Below are positions 19,843 through 27,069 of a DNA stretch of 64,000 nt, in pieces (the first letter of the stretch is position 1; each line of letters starts with the position of its first letter). The notes under the pieces are model-generated. The model searched no databases and was not told where the DNA came from. It saw nothing but the letters and a program-made list of their open reading frames with translations. A program made the translations under genes and the position numbers. Origin of the DNA: Selenomonadaceae bacterium (GTDB lineage Bacteria > Bacillota > Negativicutes > Selenomonadales > Selenomonadaceae); assembly GCA_017535925.1 (NCBI GenBank), contig JAFXTD010000041.1, positions 25,174 through 89,173 on the forward strand, read 5' to 3'.

Positions 19843-20376
19843 TCAAATATATTTGTTCAAGGACTTGGAAATTTCATCCAAACATTTTCTGAAGGCACCG
19901 CAGCGGGCGCGCAAAGCACTGCCCTTTGAATTGACTTCCTTGCTTGCAGAGAAAACGTCCTCGACATTGGTCGGCGTGCAAAGATAAGCGTCAAGCTGAA
20001 CCGAAATGCGATTTTGCTGACGGTGCTTGCCGCTGTTTCTTTGGTCGTCGACAACATCCGAAACGATTATGCAAACGATTTTTTTGCAACCGCTTGTCGC
20101 CGTGAAATGAATCAAATCTTCTTTTTGAGGAGCCTGTTCGCCGATATATCCTCTGTTGAGCCAATATTTTTTGTAGCGCGTTTGCATGTCGTTGCCGGCA
20201 AGAATTTTCGCGCCGCTCTTGGGATTGAGTTCGCTCTTGACAATTCTAAAAAAGTCATCGGTCTTGAATTCCGCGCCGCCGATAATCACGACGCCGATAT
20301 TGTTATAATCTTTTGCTTGAGCCGTGCCGCTTATCACGAGACAAATCATCGCCGCGATTAAAAAAATTTTCTTCAA
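19843..20376 (-). CDS. small exported protein of unknown function
   Basis: 177 residues with a clean signal peptide (KKIFLIAAMICLVISGTAQA, cleavage after AQA). The mature part begins NNIGVVIIGGAEFKT and has KIVCIIVSDVVDDQ and QLDAYLCTPTNVEDV, alternating strands and helices with five cysteines (CKK, CII, CTP, RCG, KCL), which may form disulfides after export. I do not recognise the family. It lies between the TadG-like gene and a toxin-antitoxin pair on the same strand, with an AGGAGG-type site before ATG 20376. Confidence 0.6.
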   Translation of the reverse strand: MKKIFLIAAMICLVISGTAQAKDYNNIGVVIIGGAEFKTDDFFRIVKSELNPKSGAKILAGNDMQTRYKKYWLNRGYIGEQAPQKEDLIHFTATSGCKKIVCIIVSDVVDDQRNSGKHRQQNRISVQLDAYLCTPTNVEDVFSASKEVNSKGSALRARCGAFRKCLDEISKSLNKYI

Positions 20377-20401
20377 GGCAATCTCCTCCTCTCAAAAAAT
20401 T

Positions 20402-20663
20402 TTACATCTGAAACAAATCACTGTGACTTCCCGTCCGAGAAAGAGTAAGAATCAATTCGTCTTTGTTGATAAGATAAATTAAGAGCCAATCGCTTTTAAT
20501 GTGACACTCCCTGAATCCGAGCCAATGACCTTTCAGAGGGTGGTCACAAAATTTTTCATCAAGAACTTCTTCTCTTGAAAGTTTTTCAATAATTTCCACG
20601 AGAGGTTTAATCTATGCGCTTAAAATCTCTTTTGAATTGTGTTGTTCGTCTAATCGTCAGCAT
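20402..20663 (-). pseudogene. YafQ-family mRNA interferase toxin, frameshifted
   Basis: The C-terminal two thirds (from ~20605 to 20402) is a clear YafQ/RelE-type toxin: DHPLKGHWLGFRECHIKSDW, LLIYLINKDEL, LSRTGSHSDLF, including the catalytic-type histidines. The N-terminal piece is in another frame: MLTIRRTTQFKRDFKRID from ATG 20663, overlapping the antitoxin stop by 14 bases as expected in such pairs, and it hits TAA at 20607-20609. Removing one T near 20607-20612 joins it to KPLVEIIEKL and gives a near-full-length toxin. So a single-base shift has probably disarmed the toxin; a GTG at 20599 could still start a 65-residue fragment. Confidence 0.75.
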
Positions 20664-20844
20664 CGGACATCAAATCCTTCAGCAAATCGTCAACGTTATT
20701 AAAAGATTTTGACGGCATTTTTCCTTCGGAGATTAATTGCGCCTCCCGCAATGCCTCCAAAGTCTCTTCATTGAAATTTGAAGAAGAATGCGTAAAAAAT
20801 TTTTCGGCTTGAGAAAATCTGTCGTAACTTTCGGTTGCCAACAT
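20650..20844 (-). CDS. antitoxin of the YafQ-type pair
   Basis: 64 residues, acidic C-terminus (DDLLKDLMSDADD). Position directly before, and overlapping, a YafQ-type toxin fragment marks it as a RelB/DinJ-like antitoxin, although no strong ribbon-helix-helix signature is obvious; NEETLEALREAQLISEGKMP resembles the linker of such antitoxins. ATG 20844 is preceded by GGAGGAG. The antitoxin frame is intact while the toxin's is broken. Confidence 0.65.
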   Translation of the reverse strand: MLATESYDRFSQAEKFFTHSSSNFNEETLEALREAQLISEGKMPSKSFNNVDDLLKDLMSDADD

Positions 20845-20859
20845 AAAAATCTCCTCCCG

Positions 20860-22062
20860 TCAAGTTTTTTGCAAAGTCACTTCGTCAATTTGTTCGCCGT
20901 TCGGCAAGAAACATTTAACCGTTAAATTTTTCGCGCCGACCTCCAGCGTCAAATAATTATCGGTTTCGGGTTGAGGGGCAATGACTTTATCGAGCGCATG
21001 GTCAATCCACAAGCCGCCGTAGCGAACGTTGCCGCTCAAGCCGGTCAAAATGTAGAGCGTGCCGTTTTCGTCGCGGCGGAAATTTTTCAAGCGTCCGCGA
21101 TTGCGATAGGTGTGCAAGTGCGCCGTAAAAACCACATCGACGCCGAGCGATTCAAATTCCGGCATGAAAATTTCTCCGACATCCGAAAAACCTTCCCTGC
21201 GTTCGGGTCGCCCGTTGATTCGATATTGCAACACGTCCTTGTGAATAAAAACAATCTTCCAAATTTTATCTGTCGCCTGCAAGTCTTGACGAAGCCAATT
21301 CTTCTGAACGTCGATAATTTCTTTGCCCAATTCGTCCCATTGGCTGTCAAGAATCACGAAATGAGCCGCACCGACCTCGAAGGAATAAAACCTCCGCGAA
21401 AAATTTTTAATGCCGTTATCGGGCGGCGCGAAGTAATTCAGATAAGCAACGGGCTCACGAACTTTCCAATCCCTCGAATAGGTTTCGTGATTGCCCATGA
21501 CGGGAACAAACGGAATTTCGGGCGTGAACTTTTCAATCTGCGCAAGCCAATCTTCCCATTGAGTGCTGTCCTCGCCGTTGTCGACAAGGTCGCCGACATT
21601 CACGAAGAACGCCGCATCGGGATTTCGTTCAAAGGCTCCGCGTGCAACCGCGCCCCAAGTGTCGTAGCCGCCGCCGCATTGCGAATCGGGAAAGATTATC
21701 GCCTTGAAGTCGCCGGAAAAATTTTTAATCGCATGCCAAGCGGTCGTCGCCTCGCCGTCAGCAATTCTGTATTCGTCGCCAAACTCAATCTGCGCGGTGT
21801 ATTGAAAAATTTTTTTGCCGTCGTCAGTGAAAGAAGTTTCTTGCGCGGGAAAATTTTTAATCGCGTCGCCGGCTTTGACTTCGACGACGGGATTTTTCAA
21901 CGGATCGTCAATTTCCCACATTATACAACGCGAAGTTAAAATATTCTTGGTAATTATCTGCCGAAGAAATTTTACGTTCAAAAAATTTTTCTCGCCGCCG
22001 CAACCCGTCAACAAAGCCGCAACGCTCGCCGCCGCAACTTTTATGAACGTCCGCCGATTCAT
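20860..22062 (-). CDS. metallophosphoesterase lipoprotein
   Basis: 400 residues. The N-terminus NRRTFIKVAAASVAALLTGC combines a twin-arginine-like start with a lipobox cysteine at about residue 21. The calcineurin-like phosphoesterase motifs follow in order: IIFPDSQ, NVGDLVDNGED, VMGNHETYSRD, VFIHKDV and FTAHLHTYRNRG, supplying the two-metal ligands. An N-terminal beta domain of the purple acid phosphatase type precedes it (EFGDEYRIADGEATTAW). It is thus an anchored, exported phosphatase. ATG overlaps the pncC stop in an ATGA, so it belongs to the rimO-pncC operon. Confidence 0.88.
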   Translation of the reverse strand: MNRRTFIKVAAASVAALLTGCGGEKNFLNVKFLRQIITKNILTSRCIMWEIDDPLKNPVVEVKAGDAIKNFPAQETSFTDDGKKIFQYTAQIEFGDEYRIADGEATTAWHAIKNFSGDFKAIIFPDSQCGGGYDTWGAVARGAFERNPDAAFFVNVGDLVDNGEDSTQWEDWLAQIEKFTPEIPFVPVMGNHETYSRDWKVREPVAYLNYFAPPDNGIKNFSRRFYSFEVGAAHFVILDSQWDELGKEIIDVQKNWLRQDLQATDKIWKIVFIHKDVLQYRINGRPERREGFSDVGEIFMPEFESLGVDVVFTAHLHTYRNRGRLKNFRRDENGTLYILTGLSGNVRYGGLWIDHALDKVIAPQPETDNYLTLEVGAKNLTVKCFLPNGEQIDEVTLQKT

Positions 22063-22487
22063 ATCGTGTATTTCATCAAGAGTTCAAAAGCCGCATCTGC
22101 CGCCTGCGATTTTATTTCCGAGCGCGTGCCTTTGAAGTGACATTCTTTGACTTCGGAAAGATTTTCGCCGACGATTGCCACATAGACCAAGCCGACAGGT
22201 TTTCCCTCGCTTTTATCGGGACCTGCCACTCCCGTCGTGCTCAAGCCGATTGTCGAGGAAAAAATTTCGCGGACATTGGTCGCCATCTCCAAAGCCGTTT
22301 GACTGCTCACCGCTCCGAAATTTTCAAGCGTCTCCTCTTTGACGTGCAGAATTTTATTTTTTATTTCGTTCACGTAGGCAACGACGCCGCCTTTGACATG
22401 TGCCGACGCGCCTGCAAAATCTGTCAAGCGACTCATCAACAATCCGCCCGTACATGATTCCGCGCAGGCGACAGTGAAATTTTCCAT
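22059..22487 (-). CDS. pncC: nicotinamide-nucleotide amidase (stand-alone CinA C-terminal domain)
   Basis: 142 residues, the PncC/CinA C-terminal domain without the N-terminal molybdopterin-like half. Seen: VACAESCTGGLLMSRLTD with the catalytic serine, GGVVAYVNEIK, and STTGVAGPDKSEGKPVGLVYVA. It deamidates NMN to nicotinate mononucleotide, recycling the product of DNA ligase and sirtuin-type reactions. It starts one base after the rimO stop and overlaps the phosphoesterase start. Confidence 0.92.
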   Translation of the reverse strand: MENFTVACAESCTGGLLMSRLTDFAGASAHVKGGVVAYVNEIKNKILHVKEETLENFGAVSSQTALEMATNVREIFSSTIGLSTTGVAGPDKSEGKPVGLVYVAIVGENLSEVKECHFKGTRSEIKSQAADAAFELLMKYTI

Positions 22488-23810
22488 TCAATCAATCCTT
22501 TCCGCCGCAATGTCATAAACGAAGCCAGCCAAAACTTTCACGCGGACAATATCGCCTTCCTTACTGCGTCCGTCGTTTTCAATGTAAACAAGTCCGTCGA
22601 CTTCGGGCGCGTCACGATACGAACGACCTGCCACGACTTGCGAAACTTCCTCGTCGCGTCCTTCTATCAAAACTTCAAGCTCGCAACCTTCCAATGCCTC
22701 GTTGCGCTCCTGCGAAATCAAACTTTGCGTGCTCATCGAAATGTGATAACGCTCCTGCATGACTTCCTCCGAAATTTGGTCGGGCAAGTCATAAGCTGCC
22801 GTGTTTTCTTCCCGCGAATAAGTGAAGATACCAACTTTTTCAAGCCGCTGCTCCAAGAGGAAATCCATAAGCTCCAAAAAATCTTCTTCGGTCTCGCCGG
22901 GGAAGCCTACGATAAAAGTCGAACGTATCACGACGCCGGGAATTCGCTCTCGAATTTTTTTCAACAAAGCCTCGATACTTTCGCGGGTGTCGGGTCGATT
23001 CATGCGCTTTAAAATTTTATTGCTTGCGTGTTGAAGAGGCAAGTCAACGTATTTGCAAATCTTCGGCTCGCTCGCGATTAAGTCAATCAGCTCGTCGGAA
23101 AATCTTCGCGGATAAGCATAGAGAATCCTAATCCAGTGAACGTCGACTTTGACAAGCTCGCGCAGAAGTTCGACAAGTTTCGGCTTGCCGTAGAGGTCTG
23201 TGCCGTAAGCCGTCGTGTCTTGCGCGATTAAATTTATTTCTTTGACGCCCTGCGCGGCAAGCTTTTCGACTTCGGATTTTATGTCTTCAATCGGTCGTGA
23301 AATTTGTCGCCCGCGAATCAGAGGTATCGAACAGAAGGCGCAACGATTGTTACAACCTTCCGAAATTTTTACGTAGGCGGTGTAGTTCGGCGTCGTGCGG
23401 ATTCGAGGAGTCTTCGCGTCGTAAATAATTTCGCGTTCGCCAATCAGAGTCACGCGCCGCCCCGAAAGAGTTTCTTCAATCGCCTCCATGATTCTGTTCC
23501 AAGCACCCGTCCCGATAACCGCATCGACTTCGGGCATTTCGTCGAGGAGTTCGCGCTTGTAAAGTTGACCCAAGCAACCCGCCACAATCAGCGAACGGCA
23601 TTTGCCTTTCTTGTAGTCGGCAAGATTTAAAATCGTCGTGATTGATTCTTCCTTCGCCGAGAGAATGAATGCGCAAGTGTTGACGATTAAAATATCGGCA
23701 TCGGCGGGGTTTGCCGTCAACTCAATTCCGTTTGCCTGCATGAGACCGAGCATGACTTCGGTGTCGACAAGATTTTTTGCACAACCCAAACTCACAAAGC
23801 CTGCTTTCAA
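22488..23810 (-). CDS. rimO: ribosomal protein uS12 methylthiotransferase
   Basis: 440 residues. RimO is a radical SAM enzyme that adds a methylthio group to Asp88 of ribosomal protein S12. The UPF0004 domain has GCAKNLVDTE, NTCAFI and GCLGQLY cysteines for the auxiliary cluster; the radical SAM motif is CNNRCAFCSIP; the C-terminal TRAM domain ends in GRSKEGDIVRVKV. YDLPDQI and the overall length separate it from MiaB. First gene of the rimO-pncC-phosphoesterase unit; a TTAGCTG heptamer run lies just upstream. Confidence 0.94.
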   Translation of the reverse strand: MKAGFVSLGCAKNLVDTEVMLGLMQANGIELTANPADADILIVNTCAFILSAKEESITTILNLADYKKGKCRSLIVAGCLGQLYKRELLDEMPEVDAVIGTGAWNRIMEAIEETLSGRRVTLIGEREIIYDAKTPRIRTTPNYTAYVKISEGCNNRCAFCSIPLIRGRQISRPIEDIKSEVEKLAAQGVKEINLIAQDTTAYGTDLYGKPKLVELLRELVKVDVHWIRILYAYPRRFSDELIDLIASEPKICKYVDLPLQHASNKILKRMNRPDTRESIEALLKKIRERIPGVVIRSTFIVGFPGETEEDFLELMDFLLEQRLEKVGIFTYSREENTAAYDLPDQISEEVMQERYHISMSTQSLISQERNEALEGCELEVLIEGRDEEVSQVVAGRSYRDAPEVDGLVYIENDGRSKEGDIVRVKVLAGFVYDIAAERID

Positions 23811-23827
23811 AATTTCAGCCTCCTTTT

Positions 23828-23846
23828 TAGCTGTTAGCTGTTAGAA
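23828..23846. repeat. TTAGCTG heptamer repeat
   Basis: Two and a half copies of a 7-bp unit between the solute-binding protein stop and rimO; same family as 9446-9465 and 10153-10195 in reverse orientation. Confidence 0.7.
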
Positions 23847-23857
23847 AAGTTGCCGGC

Positions 23858-24904
23858 TCATTTCAAGCGAATTTCTTTAATCCAAAAGTCCAAGAAGTCG
23901 CGGCGTTGTTGCTCGGAAAATTTTTGGCGGTTGTTGAAGAGCAAAAGATTTTTCCCCGCGAAAGATTTATAAGCCAAAGTCTGCGGATTGGTCGGGAGGA
24001 AATAAAAACCGTTCGTTTGCAAATAAAGTTGCGCCTCGTCGCTAAGAAGCCAATCGGCAAATTTCGCGGCGATTTTATTTTTTGCGGCGTCTTGCGTCGT
24101 GATTCCGAAGCCCGTCAAAAGATAACTCGTGCCGTCGGCGGGATAAATTATTTTCAAAGGGTAGCCGTTCTGCAGATAGCGCAATGTCTCACTTTCGACG
24201 GCAACCGATATATCGACTTCGCCCATGCCGGCTTGACGGACGGGGTTGGATAAAAATTTCGCGTATTGCACAACTTTGGGATGCAAGCCGCTCAAAATTT
24301 CATAAGTCTTTTCGTCGCCGAAGTTCTCAATCATTCCGAGCATAAGATTAATCGAAGCGTCCGCCGCCAAAAAATCCGTAATGCCCACGCGAATTTTAGG
24401 AGCTTTGGAAAGTTTTTCCCAAGTGTCGGGCAAGTCAACGGTCGTCTTCAAATAATCTTTGTTCACGCAGAAAATTATCGGGTCGTACCAAATGCCTGTC
24501 CAGCGGTCGAACTCGTCTTTGAAAATTTCGCGGACGGCGTCGTTTGTCTCGGAAGTGTGGGGCGTGAACAAATTCAGTTCGGCTGCCTCGCGCAGGATTT
24601 TGCTGTCGGCAACGACAATATCAACCGTGCGCACAACCGTCGGGTCGCTGACGGCGTCGTTTTTAATTTCCTGCAAAATCTCTTGCGAATTCATGGGAAC
24701 GAAATTCACTCGGACTTTATTTTCGCGCTCGTAGACTTCCGATAAGACCGCCGCAGTTTCCGCCGGCAAAGTCGTATAAGCCGTCAATTGAGCAACCGGT
24801 GAGCCCGAAGTTTTTTTGTCTGCGTCGACGGGAACCGCCATGCCCGCCACCGCCGCCAAGATTAACATGAACGCCGTCAAGATAAAAATTGTGTATCGTC
24901 GCAT
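23858..24904 (-). CDS. extracellular solute-binding protein (ABC importer type), orphan
   Basis: 348 residues with a signal peptide (MRRYTIFILTAFMLILAAVA...). The mature part shows the two-lobed binding-protein pattern: LTAYTTLPAETAAVLSEVYE, VDIVVADSKIL, WYDPIIFCVNKDYL, AADASINLMLG, and ISVAVESETLRYLQNGYPLK near the hinge; it resembles the iron/thiamine/spermidine family of Fe(3+)-type binders. There is no permease or ATPase gene next to it, so its partners must be elsewhere. It has its own promoter. Confidence 0.8.
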   Translation of the reverse strand: MRRYTIFILTAFMLILAAVAGMAVPVDADKKTSGSPVAQLTAYTTLPAETAAVLSEVYERENKVRVNFVPMNSQEILQEIKNDAVSDPTVVRTVDIVVADSKILREAAELNLFTPHTSETNDAVREIFKDEFDRWTGIWYDPIIFCVNKDYLKTTVDLPDTWEKLSKAPKIRVGITDFLAADASINLMLGMIENFGDEKTYEILSGLHPKVVQYAKFLSNPVRQAGMGEVDISVAVESETLRYLQNGYPLKIIYPADGTSYLLTGFGITTQDAAKNKIAAKFADWLLSDEAQLYLQTNGFYFLPTNPQTLAYKSFAGKNLLLFNNRQKFSEQQRRDFLDFWIKEIRLK

Positions 24905-24933
24905 GGATTAAATCCTCCGCCATTTTTTTAATC

Positions 24934-24962
24934 ATTATACAAATTTTATGGAAGCATTACAA
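24934..24962 (-). promoter_or_regulatory. sigma-70 promoter of the solute-binding protein gene
   Basis: Minus strand: TTGTAA (24957-24962), 17-bp spacer, TATAAT (24934-24939). Confidence 0.7.
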
Positions 24963-24976
24963 GAAATTTATTATCC

Positions 24977-25005
24977 TTGCTTGAAATTGCGGCGCGTGTT
25001 AAAAT
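24977..25005 (+). promoter_or_regulatory. sigma-70 promoter of the 142-residue unknown gene
   Basis: TTGCTT (24977-24982), 17-bp spacer, TAAAAT (25000-25005), 19 bases before the start codon. Confidence 0.6.
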
Positions 25006-25023
25006 TTTTTCGGAGGCGATGAA

Positions 25024-25452
25024 ATGAAACTTGACAGTGTGTATGACCGGCACAAACTTATCGACGGCTTGATAAAAAAATCTTTCAAGCTTGACGCGCT
25101 GTGGGTTCACGACCAAGAAAATACTGACGAGTGGATTTCCAACATGGAGATTCTCAAAAATTTAATTTCGATTAACGATATGATTCACACGGAAAAAATT
25201 TTTCTCGACGCCTTCGAAGAAATGGAAAGCGTCCGCACCCGCAACGTCGCAGAAAAGGAAATTTATCTCAACATTCTCTTTGAAAATCTTACGCACTTTG
25301 TCGATACGCTTCTTTTGCATTTGATTGAATTCACCTTCGACGATTTGAACTCGTGGCAATTCAAAACTGACATCGGGAAAAAATTTCACAAAGACGTTGC
25401 CAAGAAACTCAATGCGCTGATAAAAAAATATCAAGACCTCTACGACCTTTGA
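25024..25452 (+). CDS. small helical cytosolic protein, unknown
   Basis: 142 residues, no signal peptide or membrane segment. Almost entirely alpha-helical by eye, with heptad-like hydrophobic spacing (LIDGLIKKSFKLDALW, LFENLTHFVDTLLLHLIEF, KKLNALIKKYQDLYDL) and mixed charge. It looks like a single helical bundle. The Shine-Dalgarno GGAGG lies before ATG 25024 and a promoter lies upstream. Monocistronic. I do not recognise a family. Confidence 0.6.
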   Translation: MKLDSVYDRHKLIDGLIKKSFKLDALWVHDQENTDEWISNMEILKNLISINDMIHTEKIFLDAFEEMESVRTRNVAEKEIYLNILFENLTHFVDTLLLHLIEFTFDDLNSWQFKTDIGKKFHKDVAKKLNALIKKYQDLYDL

Positions 25453-25466
25453 GGTGCGATAAAAAT

Positions 25467-25487
25467 TTCTAACAGCTAATCGCTAGG
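25467..25487. repeat. TAACAGC-type heptamers next to a mini-element
   Basis: Short run TAACAGCTAATCGCTAG that abuts the left terminus of the mini-element starting at 25484. Confidence 0.6.
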
Positions 25488-25697
25488 GGCTGTTGGTAAA
25501 TTAAAAAGCAGCGGGTAACGAGAACCCGGCCGCACACGGACGTGCGACCGCCCGCGTTAAAAACCCTAACCACTAAACACTAACAGCTAACAGCTAAACC
25601 GGGTGCTGCAAAAGAAAAGTAGATTAAAAAAATAAAAGTCATTTAAACGTTCAATCGGAGCCGCCGGCGTACTTTATCAACAAACTCCGGACCCCGT
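25484..25697 (-). mobile_element. IS5-derived mini-element, copy A (inverted, with heptamers inside)
   Basis: Begins TAGGGGCTGTTGGTAAATT and then follows the reverse complement of copy C (51105-51349): GCCGCAC...GTGCG hairpin, then AAAAGAAAAGTAGATT, then TAAAAGTCATTTAAACG. The central part has been replaced by a heptamer array at 25563-25600 and the far terminus is degenerate. It fills the gap between the helical unknown and fabF, which holds no gene. Confidence 0.72.
25563..25600. repeat. CACTAAC/TAACAGC heptamer array within mini-element copy A
   Basis: Units CTAACCACTAAACACTAAC followed by two TAACAGC units. It replaces the part of the mini-element that holds the long hairpin in copies B and C. 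Confidence 0.7.
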
Positions 25698-25708
25698 TCC
25701 CTAATTTC

Positions 25709-25737
25709 TTTACAAGGGCGGGCGGCGGCGTTATAAT
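25709..25737 (+). promoter_or_regulatory. sigma-70 promoter of fabF
   Basis: TTTACA (25709-25714), 17-bp GC-rich spacer, TATAAT (25732-25737); the transcript would have a very short leader before the AAAGGAGG site at 25746-25753. Confidence 0.75.
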
Positions 25738-25762
25738 TCATTTCCAAAGGAGGCTGATAAAT

Positions 25763-27007
25763 TTGATTCAAGAAAATAGAGTTGTGGTTACCGGGCTCGG
25801 AGCCCTTTCACCGATTGGCATCGGCAAAGAAAATTTTTGGCAGGCTTGCTTGGCGGGCAAAAACGGTATCGGCAAGATAACTCACTTCGACCCGACGGGA
25901 TACACTTCGCAAATCGCAGGTGAAGTTCAAGACTTCGACCCCGCGCAATTCATTGACAAAAAAGAAATCAAACGCATGGATCGCTACACGCAATTTGCAT
26001 TGGCGGCGGCAAAGTTGGCTTTCGAAGACGCGCAACTTAAAGAAATCGACAGCTCCCGCACGGGCGTATTCGTCGGCGCGGGTATCGGCGGCATGGACAC
26101 GCTCCACAATCAATACGAAAAACTTTTTTCAAAAGGTCCGTCGAGAATCAGTCCGTTTTTTATTCCGATGATGATTGCGAACATGGCGGCGGGCAATATC
26201 GCCATTACTTTCAAGCTTCAAGGTCCTTGCGAATGTATCGTGACTGCCTGCGCTTCCGGCACAAATGCAATCGGCGACGCTTATCGAGTGATTCAGCGCG
26301 GCGAGGCTGACATGATGTTCGCGGGCGGCACAGAGGCGGCAATTTCTCCTGCGGGCGTGGCGGGCTTCTCGGCAATGAAAGCTCTTTGCTCCGACCACAA
26401 CGACGACCCCGCTCATGCCTCACGACCGTTTGATAAAAATCGCAGCGGCTTTGTCATGGGCGAAGGCTCGGGAATTATCCTCTTGGAAAAATTGGAACAC
26501 GCTTTGGCTCGCGGCGCGCACATCTATGCAGAGATTGTCGGCTACGGCAGAAACGACGACGCTTATCACATTACGACGCCCGCGCCCGGCGGAGTCACTC
26601 AAGCCAAATGCATGAAACTTGCCCTCGACGACGCAGGACTCAAGCCCGAAGAAATTGATTACATAAATGCTCACGGCACCTCGACTCACTTCAACGACCA
26701 AGGCGAAACTGAAGCGATTAAAAGTGTTTTCGGCGAACACGCTTACAAGTTGGCAGTCTCCTCAACCAAATCAATGACCGGACACATGCTCGGCGCGGCG
26801 GGCGGTATCGAGGCGGTTGCAACGATTCTCTCCGTCGAAAACGACATTATCCACCCGACGATTAACTACGAAACACCCGACGAAGGCTTGGATTTAAATT
26901 ACGTCCCGAACGAGGCACAAGCTCGCAAAGTCAACGCGGCGATTTCAAATTCATTCGGCTTCGGCGGACACAATGCTTGCCTCGTCTTCAAAAAATTCAT
27001 CGGCTAA
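25763..27007 (+). CDS. fabF: beta-ketoacyl-ACP synthase II
   Basis: 414 residues. FabF condenses malonyl-ACP with acyl-ACP in fatty-acid elongation. The Cys-His-His triad is clear: the cysteine in [15 protein letters not shown], the first histidine in [11 protein letters not shown], the second in [16 protein letters not shown]-terminus [13 protein letters not shown] and C-terminus [18 protein letters not shown] are canonical. TTG 25763 is used as start, with AAAGGAGG nine bases before. It stands alone with its own promoter and terminator; the other fab genes are not here. Confidence 0.95.
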   Translation: MIQENRVVVTGLGALSPIGIGKENFWQACLAGKNGIGKITHFDPTGYTSQIAGEVQDFDPAQFIDKKEIKRMDRYTQFALAAAKLAFEDAQLKEIDSSRTGVFVGAGIGGMDTLHNQYEKLFSKGPSRISPFFIPMMIANMAAGNIAITFKLQGPCECIVTACASGTNAIGDAYRVIQRGEADMMFAGGTEAAISPAGVAGFSAMKALCSDHNDDPAHASRPFDKNRSGFVMGEGSGIILLEKLEHALARGAHIYAEIVGYGRNDDAYHITTPAPGGVTQAKCMKLALDDAGLKPEEIDYINAHGTSTHFNDQGETEAIKSVFGEHAYKLAVSSTKSMTGHMLGAAGGIEAVATILSVENDIIHPTINYETPDEGLDLNYVPNEAQARKVNAAISNSFGFGGHNACLVFKKFIG

Positions 27008-27027
27008 AAATTTTTCCGCAAAAGAAA

Positions 27028-27058
27028 ACTCCCGACAATCAAGCCGGGAGTTTTTTTT
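27028..27058. terminator. Bidirectional terminator between fabF and rpoC
   Basis: ACTCCCG (27028-27034) and CGGGAGT (27045-27051) form the stem, with an A-rich left and a run of eight T on the right. It serves the convergent fabF and rpoC genes. Confidence 0.85.
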
Positions 27059-27069
27059 CGATTATAAAA

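Noticed and set aside
24934..24962. Fur box before the solute-binding protein
   Set aside because: No 7-1-7 palindrome is present despite an iron-type binding protein; the promoter looks unregulated by this signal.
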